Positions 35,747-44,833 of a stretch of DNA of 64,000 nt are shown piece after piece; position 1 is the stretch's first letter; each line of letters begins with the position of its first letter. Below the pieces are notes generated by a model that was not told the origin of the DNA, did not search any database, and saw nothing but the letters and a program-made list of their open reading frames with translations. Location: positions 48,523 through 112,522 of the forward strand of contig JBMOOJ010000076.1 in the NCBI GenBank assembly GCA_049323835.1. Direction: 5' to 3'. A program made the translations under genes and the position numbers. Source of the stretch: SG-bin9 sp049323835 (lineage in GTDB: Bacteria; Pseudomonadota; Alphaproteobacteria; Rhizobiales; Xanthobacteraceae).

Positions 35747-36100
35747 ATGAGCGCCATCGAACGCGACCCACCTGCTGGACCCCATTCCGTGAGTGCAGAT
35801 TCCAAAGCGGAGCTTGACCGCCATCTTGAATGGTTTCAGGAGCGGCTGCCCGAGCGGCTGGCCAACGGCGTGCGCTGGCTACGAAAACCATCGTCGGTCT
35901 TCTGGCGCATTCCGATTGCGCTGGTGCTCGTCGTCGGCGGCATCTTCAGTTTCCTGCCGGTGCTCGGCATCTGGATGCTGCCGCTCGGTCTCATCCTCAT
36001 CGCGCAGGACATCCCGATGCTTCAGCCGCCGATCGTGCGCCTGCTCGGCTGGATCGAGCGCAAGTGGATGGAGCGGCAGGCCCGCAAGAACGCGAAGTAG
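35747..36100 (+). CDS. Small conserved membrane protein
   Basis: A 117-residue protein with a hydrophilic N-terminal third, two closely spaced membrane helices at about 54-90 (IPIALVLVVGGIFSFLPVLG and WMLPLGLILIAQD), and a basic C-terminus. The pattern FSFLPVLGIWMLPLGLILIAQDIP is typical of a small alphaproteobacterial family whose function is not known to me. The ATG at 35747 gives the shortest sensible product. The longer frame upstream runs into the repeat. Confidence 0.65.
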   Translation: MSAIERDPPAGPHSVSADSKAELDRHLEWFQERLPERLANGVRWLRKPSSVFWRIPIALVLVVGGIFSFLPVLGIWMLPLGLILIAQDIPMLQPPIVRLLGWIERKWMERQARKNAK

Positions 36101-36126
36101 TCTGAGCTGCTGTCGGAATGGCGGCG

Positions 36127-36261
36127 TCAGTAGAGAAACTCGCCGACGACTCCCCACACCAGCGCGCTGAAGGTCAGCACGAAGGCAGCAGCAATCCACC
36201 CCCAGGCCAGGTGGCCCGGATTGGATCGGCGAGGTTCGGCTTGGCCGCGCGACAGCGTCAT
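36127..36261 (-). CDS. Very small single-span membrane protein (44 residues)
   Basis: A minus-strand frame from the ATG at 36261 to TGA at 36127 gives a 44-residue product with a basic N-terminus (MTLSRGQAEPRRSNPG) and one membrane helix (WGWIAAAFVLTFSALVWGVV) ending EFLY. It follows the downstream-running gene at 36364 by 102 bases. There is no clear ribosome site, and upstream frame extension finds no other start. The amphipathic pattern argues for a real gene, but only comparison with relatives can confirm it. Confidence 0.45.
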   Translation of the reverse strand: MTLSRGQAEPRRSNPGHLAWGWIAAAFVLTFSALVWGVVGEFLY

Positions 36262-36363
36262 GCCGGCAAGATACGCGGCTGCCGCGCCGGGGGAATCAGT
36301 AACAACCCGTGCGGTGTCAGCGAGTGACGGTAACCTGAACGCTCAACCTTACCGGCGCGGTGT

Positions 36364-36927
36364 TCAGCTGTTCGGCCCGGTGTATTCCTTCAGCGCCTCG
36401 AACTGCGACTTCGACAGCCCGGTTTCGAACGAGCCGTAGTTGGATGCCTCGAGCCGGCTGGCGTCGAGCACGACTTTCTTGTTGAGGCCCATCTTCTTCA
36501 GATCGATCACGAGGCCGGCTGGCTTCGAGCCCATGCCGATCAGGATGTTGGTGATCTCGCCGGCCGGTTCTTTCTTGGCGGTCAGCACCTGCGAGCCGAT
36601 CAGCGGCGCCGATCCGCTGGCGTAGTTGATGGTGGGTTGGCCCTTGCTGATCTTGAGAAAGTCGCCGGCGATTTCGTATTTCGGCGCCGACGAGTAGGCG
36701 AGCCAGCCCCAGAATCCCGACGTCAGCATCAACACGCCGCCGACGCTCATGCCGGCGGCGGATACTTTTACCGCTTCCGATTTGAAATCGAATTTGTCGA
36801 CAGCCTTGGCGATGCCGGAGCCGTTCGCGAACAGGCGATAGCCCCAGAAGATCGCGGCGATTCCGCCGAACGCCAGAATCAGCGACAGGCCGACGCGCGA
36901 AAAGATCACATAATCCGCTGATGTCAT
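36364..36927 (-). CDS. Membrane-associated protein of unknown function
   Basis: A 187-residue protein with two membrane helices (about residues 8-32 and 57-80) and a C-terminal soluble domain of about 105 residues. The soluble part contains GSKPAGLVIDLKKMGLNKK and LVIDL, reminiscent of PRC-barrel-like beta folds, but this is weak. GGAGG lies six bases upstream of the ATG at 36927, which fixes the start; a further upstream in-frame ATG at 36939 overlaps the ribosome site. No family recognised. Confidence 0.7.
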   Translation of the reverse strand: MTSADYVIFSRVGLSLILAFGGIAAIFWGYRLFANGSGIAKAVDKFDFKSEAVKVSAAGMSVGGVLMLTSGFWGWLAYSSAPKYEIAGDFLKISKGQPTINYASGSAPLIGSQVLTAKKEPAGEITNILIGMGSKPAGLVIDLKKMGLNKKVVLDASRLEASNYGSFETGLSKSQFEALKEYTGPNS

Positions 36928-37045
36928 TGCAGCCTCCATCGAGCCGGGCTCAATTGCGGACGGACAGTGCAACGCCCAGCATCGCCGCGCGCCGATGGCG
37001 CGCGTACTGCCAGAATTGGTAGTTGCTTATGGAAAAGATGAACGA

Positions 37046-37120
37046 TGGTGGGCGCACAAGGGATCGAACCTTGGACCTCTCCCGTGTGAAGGGAACGCTC
37101 TCCCGCTGAGCTATGCGCCC
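37046..37120 (-). tRNA. tRNA-Val (anticodon CAC)
   Basis: A complete cloverleaf on the minus strand. The acceptor stem is GGGCGCA with TGCGCCC, the D arm starts TAGCTCAGCGGGAGAGC, the anticodon loop TTCACAC carries CAC, and the T arm is CAAGG-TTCGATC-CCTTG. The CCA tail is encoded (37046-37048). Valine tRNAs with CAC read GUG codons. Confidence 0.95.
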
Positions 37121-37260
37121 GCCGCGATGACGCAGGATGAAGGCCAATCCGGAAACGAGAAGGCCAGTCTGCTGTCGTGGCGAATGGTCCGGGATTTACG
37201 GAATAGGCGGCGGCGGGTCAAGGCATCGCGTTGACCTGATATCGGCCTTTTCGCCGCGAT

Positions 37261-38523
37261 TTACGTGGTCTGGCGGGCGCGGGAGGCGTGTGACTGGAGC
37301 GCGCGGATGCGCTCGGCCAGCGTGCCTCCGGCTTCGGCTGCGCCGTTGACGCCCGTTCCGTTGACCGGCGCCGGCTTCGGCGTATCCGGCTCGGCGGCGA
37401 GGATCGCCTCGATCGGCGAGTTCGGCCCTTCGAGTTGCGCCGCGAGTTTGGCGACTTCGGCGGCGATGTCGTTGATGCGCTCGCGCAGCAGCGCGTTCTC
37501 CATGCGCTCCTGCGCCCACGAGCTTTCCGCCTGGTTCTGGATCGCCTGCAGATCGCGCTGTGCGATCGCGCGCTCGTCGCGGGCCACGCGCAGCTGTTCC
37601 TCGACCGCGGCCTTCTCTGCGCGGAATTTCGCGAACGCCTCGGAGCCCGACAGCGTGGCGATTTCCGCACGCAGCGTTCTTTCCTGTTCCTTCGCGGCGT
37701 CGATCTGCTGCTTCAAGAGATTGTTTTCATATTCGCGCTCGGCGAGCAGCTTGCCCTGCGTTGCGAGGCGATTTTCCAGATCGGCAATACGGTTGCCGAG
37801 CATCTCCGCTTCCTTCACCTGAAGCACCACCTGCCGGTCGAGTTCGGCGACACGCAGGTTCAGGCCCTCGGCGCGGCTGCGCGCATCGGCGAGTTCGCTG
37901 GTGGCGGCAGCCGATTGCGCGCGATGTTCTTCAAGTTTGTGGCGCGTGTCGCCGAATTCCTTCTCGGCCTCGCTGACGCGGTTTTGCAGCGCATCGATCT
38001 GCGCGCGCACGGCGACGAGTTCGACCTGCCGGCTTTCCGCGAGCACCGAGCGCTCGGAAAGATCGCTCGACAGCTTCGACAGCTCGTTCTGCTTGTCGTT
38101 CAGCGCCTGTTCGGCAGCGCGTAGCGCCTGCGTCTTGTTGGAAAACTCTTCTTCCGTCGCGCGCAACTGATCCTTCAGCGCCTTCTCGCGGGCTTCGAGG
38201 CCGAAGATCGCCGCGTTCTTCTCGCCGAGTTCGAGCTTCAGGCGATTGATCGCGTCGGACTTCTTGCCGAGTTCGGCGAGCTGGCTCGTGGTCTTGCTCT
38301 TGAGCTGCTCGACGTTCATTTCGAGCCGGCGCGCGGACATGGCGAATTCGGCGCGGAGTTGGTCCTTGTCGGCCTGGATTTCCGCCATCGACAGCGGCGT
38401 CGCGGCTTCGAGCCGCTTGGTCGTCAGCCGGACGGCGCGATTGTGCACGAGCGGCATGATCATCAGACCAAACAGCATCGACATCAGAAAACCGATCGCC
38501 AGATACATGATCGGCTCGACCAT
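37261..38523 (-). CDS. Membrane-anchored coiled-coil protein
   Basis: A 420-residue protein with one N-terminal membrane helix (about residues 5-25) followed by a long charged coiled coil (about 55-370) with heptads rich in Leu, Ala, Glu and Lys, and a Pro/Gly/Ala tail. The frame has two possible starts, GTG at 38526 and ATG at 38523, with GGGAG upstream; I use the ATG. Such proteins often have scaffolding roles at the membrane or in chromosome or polar organisation, but nothing identifies this one. It follows the tRNA gene on the same strand by 140 bases. Confidence 0.72.
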   Translation of the reverse strand: MVEPIMYLAIGFLMSMLFGLMIMPLVHNRAVRLTTKRLEAATPLSMAEIQADKDQLRAEFAMSARRLEMNVEQLKSKTTSQLAELGKKSDAINRLKLELGEKNAAIFGLEAREKALKDQLRATEEEFSNKTQALRAAEQALNDKQNELSKLSSDLSERSVLAESRQVELVAVRAQIDALQNRVSEAEKEFGDTRHKLEEHRAQSAAATSELADARSRAEGLNLRVAELDRQVVLQVKEAEMLGNRIADLENRLATQGKLLAEREYENNLLKQQIDAAKEQERTLRAEIATLSGSEAFAKFRAEKAAVEEQLRVARDERAIAQRDLQAIQNQAESSWAQERMENALLRERINDIAAEVAKLAAQLEGPNSPIEAILAAEPDTPKPAPVNGTGVNGAAEAGGTLAERIRALQSHASRARQTT

Positions 38524-38680
38524 CACTCAAACTCCCGCGCGCGCACGCATTTTCGCTGAAATCCCGGCCATCATGCCACGGAGGGCAGGGAAAAGGCCAG
38601 CAAGACAAGACGTTAACGTGAATCCGGCCGGTCCGGACGGGCCTTAACCGTCTTTGGCCTGCGGAACGCCTGAAAAGCGA

Positions 38681-39250
38681 TCAGAACGGATTCCAGGTCG
38701 GCCGCTGGGTGAACTTCAGGTAACCGATGTTCGCGCCGAGCCGCAGGCCGACGCCGGAGCGGATCGGCACCAGCACGATATTGTTTGCGGTCAGCGCCGT
38801 CATGCCGAAGCCGCCGACGAAATAGGCCGAGCCGTCGATGCCGGCGAAGCGCTGGTAGACCGCGTTGGTGGCGGGCAGGTTGTAGACGAGGATCATGGTG
38901 CGGGCGCCGTCGCCGCCCCAGTCAAATCCGACCGATGGACCCTGCCAGTAGACCTTCAGGTCGCCGGCGTTCTTGGTGTAGAGCGTGCCTTCGCCGAAGC
39001 GCAGCCCGGCGACGAACGCGCCGGAACCTTCCTCGCCGAGGATGTAGCCGTTCGGCAGACCGAACTGGCTGACGGCGCGTTCCACGACCGAGGCGAGGCC
39101 GCGGGAGACGTTACCGAAGAAACGGCCGCCGGTGGCGACGATCTCATCCGGCGCGAATGTCGAGCGCTCCGACTGCTGCGCTGACACCGGTTGCAGCATC
39201 AGCAGCGTGGCGGTGAAGGCCGCCGCCGCAAGGCGCATTACGAATGTCAT
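38681..39250 (-). CDS. Secreted DUF1134 protein (SYLF-like fold)
   Basis: A 189-residue exported protein with a signal peptide (MRLAAAAFTATLLMLQPVSA). The mature part carries the DUF1134 signature: GRFFGNVSRGLASVVERAV, FGLPNGYILGEEGSGAF and GFDWGGDGARTMILVYNLP. The fold is related to lipid-binding SYLF domains, suggesting a periplasmic or outer-membrane lipid role. It stands alone on this strand, with a divergent YHS-domain gene. Confidence 0.8.
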   Translation of the reverse strand: MTFVMRLAAAAFTATLLMLQPVSAQQSERSTFAPDEIVATGGRFFGNVSRGLASVVERAVSQFGLPNGYILGEEGSGAFVAGLRFGEGTLYTKNAGDLKVYWQGPSVGFDWGGDGARTMILVYNLPATNAVYQRFAGIDGSAYFVGGFGMTALTANNIVLVPIRSGVGLRLGANIGYLKFTQRPTWNPF

Positions 39251-39370
39251 CCACCATCCCCCTGCATGGGCAAATTGGTATCTGCCGTTTAACCGGTTGC
39301 TGACGAGCGCCTGCTAGGCTCGGCCTGCATTCCGAAGTCCCCGAATCCGCTCTTTATATCGTGAGGAACT

Positions 39371-39868
39371 ATGACGGCACAGCGGCGAGATTCGATGCGT
39401 CTGAGGGCGGCCGCGGCGCTTGTTCTTGGCGCCTGCGCCCTGATTGTGCCACTTTCGCTGGCCGCGGCCATGACCGAGCGGGTGGTGGTGGATCGCTATA
39501 CCGGTCTTGCCATCGGCGGCATCGATCCGGTGTCGTACTTTACCGATTCCCATGCTCTGCGCGGCAGCCCCGATTTCGAAGCAGTGTCGAGCGGTGCGAT
39601 CTGGCGGTTCACCAAGGAAAGCAACCGGGCGTTCTTCCTCGCCAATCCGGAGATCTATGAGCCGCGCTTCGGCGGCTATGATCCGGTCGGCGTCGCCAGC
39701 GGCAAGGCGGTGGCCGGTGTCGCGCAAATCTGGATGATTCACGGCGAGCGGCTGTATCTGTTCGGCCGCGAAGAGACCCGCGATGCATTCGCGGCGGATC
39801 CCGCCGGCTATGTGCGCGAGGCTGACCGCCGCTGGGCCCGGCTCAGCGAAACGCTGGCGGCGGAGTAA
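39371..39868 (+). CDS. Secreted YHS-domain protein
   Basis: A 165-residue protein with a signal peptide (RLRAAAALVLGACALIVPLSLAAA). The domain following it has the YHS-like pattern GGIDPVSYFTDSHALRGSP and IWRFTKESNRAFFLANPEIYEPRFGGY. YHS domains bind metal or act as small exported scaffolds. It is divergent from the DUF1134 gene with a 120-base promoter region. Confidence 0.8.
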   Translation: MTAQRRDSMRLRAAAALVLGACALIVPLSLAAAMTERVVVDRYTGLAIGGIDPVSYFTDSHALRGSPDFEAVSSGAIWRFTKESNRAFFLANPEIYEPRFGGYDPVGVASGKAVAGVAQIWMIHGERLYLFGREETRDAFAADPAGYVREADRRWARLSETLAAE

Positions 39869-39887
39869 GCGCCACCGATGATCATCT

Positions 39888-39968
39888 GTAGCCCCGGTGG
39901 AGCGATGCGCAACCCGGGATGGCGGAGCGCGTTTGGTCCCGGATTTGCCGTGCTTCATCCGGGCTACG
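39888..39968. repeat. Palindromic intergenic repeat, TGTAGCCC family
   Basis: The outer arms TAGCCC and GGGCTA are inverted, with inner AACCCGGGATG and TCCCGG parts. It lies between the convergent YHS-domain and cysQ genes. Confidence 0.55.
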
Positions 39969-39988
39969 CTTCAATCCTAGCAACGACG

Positions 39989-40828
39989 TCAGCGAACGGC
40001 TGACGGATCGCCCCAGGCGATGAACTCCGGAACGATGTAGTCGTCCTTGCGCGTGCCGAACTTCAGCGGTACGCCGTGGCTGTCGGTGATCTTGCCGCCG
40101 GCGGCGACGACGACCGCATGCCCCGCGGCGACGTCCCATTCCGATGTCGGCGACAGCCGCGGATAGATGTCGGCGATGCCTTCGGCGACCCGGCAGAACT
40201 TCACGGCAGAGCCGGTGATCTGGCGGATCGCGCCCGGCCGCGCGGCAATGAACGCTTCCGTTCGCTTGTCGCCGTGCGAGCGGCTGACGGTGACGACCCA
40301 CGGGTTGCCTTGACCCGGCGTCGGCCGCGTCCTGATCGGTTGCGCCGCGCCGCGGGCGCTGGCGTCCTTCGTCACAAGGATTCGTTCCGCGCCCTGGCCG
40401 ACGAGGCCGCGCCAGATCAGCCCGAGCGCCGGCGCGCCGACGATTCCGAGCAGCGGCTCGCCGTCGGTGACCAGCGCGAGGTTGACCGTGTATTCGTCGC
40501 GTCTGGCCACGAACTCCTGCGTGCCGTCGAGCGGATCGATCAGAAAGAAGCTGCCGCGGAAGGGCGCCGTCGACAGATGCGTGCGCTCCTCGGAAAGCGA
40601 CGGAATGCCGGGAGCGAGTCGGGCCAGCCCTTCGGCGATGATGCTGTCGGCGGCGAGGTCCGCCTCGGTCACCGGTGAGCCGTCGGCCTTGCCGTCGACC
40701 GCCATGGCTGCGCGATCGACCCGCAGAATGGCCGCGCCGGCTTCGGCCACCAGATCGGTGAGGGGCTCCATCAGTCCGGCGGCGATTTCGCGATCGATCA
40801 CGGTCACCGACGCTGGTAGGGGCTTCAT
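39989..40828 (-). CDS. cysQ: 3'(2'),5'-bisphosphate nucleotidase CysQ
   Basis: A 279-residue Mg-dependent phosphatase of the inositol monophosphatase superfamily. It removes the 3' phosphate from PAP, relieving inhibition of sulfate assimilation. Metal ligands are in SEER-like SLSEERTH, the motif IDPLDGTQEF and a late WDVAAGHAVV. The DPLDGTQEF form fits CysQ better than inositol phosphatase. No sulfate-assimilation genes adjoin it. A perfect palindrome, arms CCGGGGCA and TGCCCCGG, lies about 40 bases upstream. Confidence 0.88.
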   Translation of the reverse strand: MKPLPASVTVIDREIAAGLMEPLTDLVAEAGAAILRVDRAAMAVDGKADGSPVTEADLAADSIIAEGLARLAPGIPSLSEERTHLSTAPFRGSFFLIDPLDGTQEFVARRDEYTVNLALVTDGEPLLGIVGAPALGLIWRGLVGQGAERILVTKDASARGAAQPIRTRPTPGQGNPWVVTVSRSHGDKRTEAFIAARPGAIRQITGSAVKFCRVAEGIADIYPRLSPTSEWDVAAGHAVVVAAGGKITDSHGVPLKFGTRKDDYIVPEFIAWGDPSAVR

Positions 40829-41105
40829 TGCAAGGATCTCACTCAGGCTCTCCGGCAGACCGGGGCATGCCCCGGATACGGTGGCAGCACGGGTAGGGGC
40901 AGTGTATCAATCGAACGGACCGGGACCATGCGTGATTCGTGTTCCCTGTGCTGCAAAGGCCTGTGGAGATTGCATGCTCCGGCCGGGCCAAGCGTCGTGC
41001 ATCGTTGTAAGTATCACCTCCAACAGTGTTTTCCCGGCCCCGCCGACCTTCGCCGCGACGTGATCGCGCCCGCGCCATTCGAAAACAGAGATCAGGATTC
41101 AGAAT
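40829..41105. other. Divergent promoter region of cysQ and chpT
   Basis: About 280 bases between divergent genes. A 16-base perfect palindrome lies at 40860-40875. The remainder has no recognised element; two short inverted pairs are visible. Promoters for both genes should be here. Confidence 0.4.
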
Positions 41106-41750
41106 ATGTCCGGCACGTCACCATCCGCTGCTCCCGACGCGCTCGAACTCGCGGCCCTGCTGTGCTCGCGGATCTGTCACGACCTGATCAGCCCCGTCGG
41201 CGCCATCGTCAATGGCCTTGAAGTGCTGGACGACAATCCGAAACCGGAAGATCGCGAGTTCGCGCTCGACCTGATCCGCAAGAGCGCGAAGACGGCCTCC
41301 GGGCGTTTGCAGTTCTGCCGGCTGGCGTTTGGCGCGGCCGGATCCGCCGGCGCGCAGATTGACACCGGCGATGCCGAGACCATGACCCGCGGCTTCCTTG
41401 ATGACGGCAAGGTCACGCTGTCGTGGGGGCTGCCCCGGACGCTCCAACCGAAGAACCGGGTCAAGCTGCTGCTCAATATGATGGTGATCGCCCAGCAGAC
41501 GATTCCGCGCGGCGGTTCGCTGACCGTCGAAGCCTCCGGCGCTGGCGACAGCGGTGGGTTCCGGATCGTCGCGGCGGGGCTGAACGCCCGCGTTCCCCAG
41601 AACATCTCCGACATCCTGAGCGGCGCGCATGGCGGGCCGCCCGACGCGCATGCGGTACAACCCCACTACACGCGGCTCCTGGCCGCGGCCTGCGGGCTCA
41701 CCGTCACGCTCGCGGCCGAGGGCGATGCTGTCGTGATATCAGCGGCTTGA
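41106..41750 (+). CDS. chpT: Histidine phosphotransferase ChpT
   Basis: ChpT is the phosphotransfer protein that relays phosphate from the CckA hybrid kinase to CtrA and CpdR in the alphaproteobacterial cell cycle. The 214-residue protein has the phospho-accepting histidine H25 in SRICHDLISPVGAIVNGLE and a degenerate kinase-like C-terminal domain. It lies about 340 bases before cheA. CtrA is encoded at 58939 in the same window. Confidence 0.88.
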   Translation: MSGTSPSAAPDALELAALLCSRICHDLISPVGAIVNGLEVLDDNPKPEDREFALDLIRKSAKTASGRLQFCRLAFGAAGSAGAQIDTGDAETMTRGFLDDGKVTLSWGLPRTLQPKNRVKLLLNMMVIAQQTIPRGGSLTVEASGAGDSGGFRIVAAGLNARVPQNISDILSGAHGGPPDAHAVQPHYTRLLAAACGLTVTLAAEGDAVVISAA

Positions 41751-41758
41751 GCGCATCC

Positions 41759-41830
41759 AGTGTCCTGATTCCGAAGTTCACACTCGCTTGCAGCACCTCA
41801 TCTGCGAACTTCGGAATCGAAGGGCACTAG
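41759..41830. repeat. Inverted repeat AGTGTCC...GATTCCGAAGTTC type
   Basis: GATTCCGAAGTTC (41766-41778) and GAACTTCGGAATC are exact complements, and the outer AGTGTCC pairs with GGGCACT. A half-copy with the CTTCGGAATCGAAAGGACACTAG end occurs at 51674. Elements of this type occur in Bradyrhizobium relatives (recalled). Confidence 0.65.
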
Positions 41831-41845
41831 AAATTGCTATTGTTC

Positions 41846-41920
41846 TAGTGTGGCTTAGGTTCAGAAGTCCGCTTGGCGCATCCGCAGCAAGGATGATGCG
41901 ACTTCTGAACCGCCACACTG
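41846..41920. repeat. Inverted repeat GGTTCAGAAGTC type
   Basis: GGTTCAGAAGTC and GACTTCTGAACC are exact complements, and outer CTAGTGTGGC pairs with GCCACACT. It lies immediately after the first repeat and before cheA, so the chpT-cheA space of 342 bases is almost entirely repeat plus about 150 bases of leader. Confidence 0.6.
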
Positions 41921-42092
41921 GCGCAAACCCCTAACGCTTCGTAAACCTGATCGCTCAAGTTGTGCGGATGCGCCGCATCTCGTTGGCACAGACTGCGTTT
42001 CCGCCTCGCTCACCAAAAATAAACGCTTTCCATCGAAACTCCTCAAGCTCCAGGGCGCGTTCCTCGCGCCTGATTGCTTGAAGGCCAGTGCA

Positions 42093-44822
42093 ATGGATGA
42101 TCTTCTGAGGGAATTCCTCACCGAGACGAACGAAAGTCTCGATGTCGTCGATAATCAGCTCGTGAAATTCGAGCAGGAACCCAACAACGCGAAGATCCTC
42201 GACAACATCTTCCGTCTCGTCCACACGATCAAAGGCACCTGCGGCTTCCTCGGCCTGCCGCGGCTCGAAGCGCTGGCGCACGCCGCCGAAACGCTGATGG
42301 GCAAGTTCCGTGACGGCATGCCGGTCACCGGCCACGCCGTGACGCTGATTCTCCAGACCATCGATCGGCTGAAGGACATTCTCGGCCAGCTGGAGGCGAC
42401 CGAAGCGGAGCCGGAAGGCTCCGACGAAGATCTCATCGATCAGTTGCATCACATGGCCGAGCATGGCGCCGAAGTCGCTAGCGACGATGCGCCGCCGATC
42501 GCGGCCGCCGAGCCGGAGCCTGCGGCGCCGGTTGCTGCGAACGCCGACTCCACCACCGGAACGCTCGTCGTTCAGACGCTCGAACGCGCGCTGCGCCCGG
42601 GCGAAGTGTCGCTCGACGATCTTGAGAAGGCTTTCCGCGAAACCGAGACGGAAGTCATGCAGGCTCCCGCTGCCGCACCTGCCGCGCCCGCACCTGCTCC
42701 GGCTGCGAAAGCCGCCAAGCCTGCTGCGCGCAAGCCGGCAGCGGAAGCAGCAGAGGCGATGATGAGCGAGAGCGACAAGGTTGCCAACCAGTCGATCCGC
42801 GTCAACGTCGATACCCTCGAACATCTGATGACAATGGTGTCGGAGCTGGTGCTGACGCGCAACCAGCTGCTTGAGATCGGCCGCCGCCACGAGGATTCGG
42901 ATTTCAAGGTGCCGCTCCAGCGCCTTTCGAACGTCACAGCCGAGTTGCAGGAAGGCGTCATGAAGACGCGCATGCAGCCGATCGGCAACGCCTGGCAGAA
43001 GCTGCCGCGCATCGTCCGCGATCTCGCGACCGAGCTCGGCAAGCAGATCGAACTGGAAATGCATGGCGCCGACACCGAGCTCGACCGCCAGGTGCTCGAC
43101 CTGATCAAGGATCCGCTGACCCACATGGTCCGCAACTCCGCCGATCACGGTCTGGAGCGTCCGGAAGAGCGCGCCAAGGCCGGCAAGTCGGAGCAGGGCA
43201 CCATCCGTCTCTCCGCCTATCATGAAGGCGGCCACATCATCATCTGCATCGCCGACAACGGCCGCGGCCTCAACACCGAGCGCATCAAGGCCAAGGCCGT
43301 GCAGAACGGTCTTGCGACCGAAGCCGACATCGAGAAGATGACGGAAGCGCAGATCCACAAGTTCATCTTCGCGCCGGGCTTCTCGACCGCCGCCGAAGTG
43401 ACGAGCGTCTCCGGCCGCGGCGTCGGCATGGACGTGGTGCGCACCAACATCGATCAGATCGGCGGCACCATCGACATCAAGTCGGTGGCGGGCGAGGGCG
43501 CCAGCGTCACCATCAAGATTCCGCTGACGCTTGCGATCGTCTCCGCGCTGATCGTCGAAGCGGCGGGTGATCGCTTCGCGATCCCGCAGCTTTCGGTGGT
43601 CGAACTGGTTCGCGCCCGCGCCAACTCCGAATACCGCATCGAGCGCATCAAGGACACGCCGGTATTGCGTCTGCGCAACAAGCTGCTGCCGCTGATGCAT
43701 CTGAAGAAGCTGCTCAAGATCGACGACGGTTCGTCGATCGATCCGGAGAACGGATTCATCGTCGTCACCCAGGTCGGCAGCCAGACCTTCGGCATCGTCG
43801 TCGACGGCGTCTTCCACACGGAAGAAATCGTCGTCAAGCCGATGTCGACCAAGCTGCGCCACATCGGCATGTTCTCGGGCAACACGATCCTCGGCGACGG
43901 TGCCGTGATCATGATTGTCGATCCGAACGGCATCGCCCAGGCGCTCGGCACTTCGGTTGCCAGCCAGAACGAGATCAACGACGAGAACGCGGCGACGCGC
44001 GCGAGCTCGGGCGATCAGCTCACATCGCTGCTGGTGTTCCGCGCCGGTACGATGCAGCCAAAGGCTGTCCCGCTTGCGCTCATCACCCGCCTCGAAGAGA
44101 TCGCAGCCGACAAGATCGAACTGTCGAACGGCCGCCACATGGTCCAGTACCGCGAGCAGCTGATGCCGCTCGTGAGCATGGAATCCGTCAGCGTTCGCAC
44201 CGAAGGCACGCAGCCGATCCTCGTGTTCGCCGATGACGGCCGCTCCATGGGCCTCGTCGTCGACGAGATCATCGACATCGTCGAGGAGCGCCTCAACATC
44301 GAGGTGGCGAGCGGCCGCGAGGGCATCCTCGGCTCCGCCGTCATCAAGGGCCAGGCGACCGAAGTCATCGACGTCGGCCACTTCCTGCCGATGGCGTTCA
44401 CCGACTGGTTCAGCCGCAAGGAAATGCGTCCGTCGCTCTCCGCGCAGTCGGTGCTGCTGGTCGACGACTCCGCCTTCTTCCGCAACATGCTGGCGCCGGT
44501 GCTCAAGGCGGCGGGCTACCGCGTGTCGGTCGCCGCCAACGGCAACGAGGGTCTCAGCGTGCTGCGTTCGGGCCAGCAGTTCGCCGCGGTGCTCACCGAC
44601 ATCGAGATGCCGGACATGAACGGCTTCGAGTTTGCGGAAACGATCCGCGCCGATCAGCGTCTCGGCACCATGCCGATCATCGCACTGTCATCGCTGGTGT
44701 CGCCGGCCGCCGTCGAGCGCGGCCGCCAGGCCGGCTTCCACGACTACGTCGCCAAATTCGACCGGCCCGGCCTGATCGCCGCGCTGAAGGAGCAGACGGC
44801 TGAAGTCAGCCGCGCCGCATAA
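42093..44822 (+). CDS. cheA: Hybrid chemotaxis kinase CheA with C-terminal receiver
   Basis: A 909-residue histidine kinase that controls CheY and CheB phosphorylation. The P1 phospho-site is H44 in LVHTIKGTCGFLG. Dimerisation and ATPase domains follow, with the N box DPLTHMVRNSADHGLE, G1 DNGRGL and G2 GRGVGMDVV. Two CheW-like domains follow, one around residues 480-610 and a second from about 650, and then a receiver beginning SVLLVDDSAFFRN with phospho-acceptor D in TDIEMPDMNG. A flexible Ala/Pro linker after P1 is typical. The 5' ATG at 42093 begins the P1 domain. It heads the operon with cheW 12 bases downstream. Confidence 0.95.
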   Translation: MDDLLREFLTETNESLDVVDNQLVKFEQEPNNAKILDNIFRLVHTIKGTCGFLGLPRLEALAHAAETLMGKFRDGMPVTGHAVTLILQTIDRLKDILGQLEATEAEPEGSDEDLIDQLHHMAEHGAEVASDDAPPIAAAEPEPAAPVAANADSTTGTLVVQTLERALRPGEVSLDDLEKAFRETETEVMQAPAAAPAAPAPAPAAKAAKPAARKPAAEAAEAMMSESDKVANQSIRVNVDTLEHLMTMVSELVLTRNQLLEIGRRHEDSDFKVPLQRLSNVTAELQEGVMKTRMQPIGNAWQKLPRIVRDLATELGKQIELEMHGADTELDRQVLDLIKDPLTHMVRNSADHGLERPEERAKAGKSEQGTIRLSAYHEGGHIIICIADNGRGLNTERIKAKAVQNGLATEADIEKMTEAQIHKFIFAPGFSTAAEVTSVSGRGVGMDVVRTNIDQIGGTIDIKSVAGEGASVTIKIPLTLAIVSALIVEAAGDRFAIPQLSVVELVRARANSEYRIERIKDTPVLRLRNKLLPLMHLKKLLKIDDGSSIDPENGFIVVTQVGSQTFGIVVDGVFHTEEIVVKPMSTKLRHIGMFSGNTILGDGAVIMIVDPNGIAQALGTSVASQNEINDENAATRASSGDQLTSLLVFRAGTMQPKAVPLALITRLEEIAADKIELSNGRHMVQYREQLMPLVSMESVSVRTEGTQPILVFADDGRSMGLVVDEIIDIVEERLNIEVASGREGILGSAVIKGQATEVIDVGHFLPMAFTDWFSRKEMRPSLSAQSVLLVDDSAFFRNMLAPVLKAAGYRVSVAANGNEGLSVLRSGQQFAAVLTDIEMPDMNGFEFAETIRADQRLGTMPIIALSSLVSPAAVERGRQAGFHDYVAKFDRPGLIAALKEQTAEVSRAA

Positions 44823-44833
44823 GGAATATCGAT

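Noticed and set aside
40829..41105. suhB-type RNA before cysQ
   Set aside because: The gene is CysQ-like rather than SuhB, and the region has only a short palindrome.
41955..44381. An 808-residue minus-strand open frame
   Set aside because: It is antisense to cheA; composition is that of a shadow frame.
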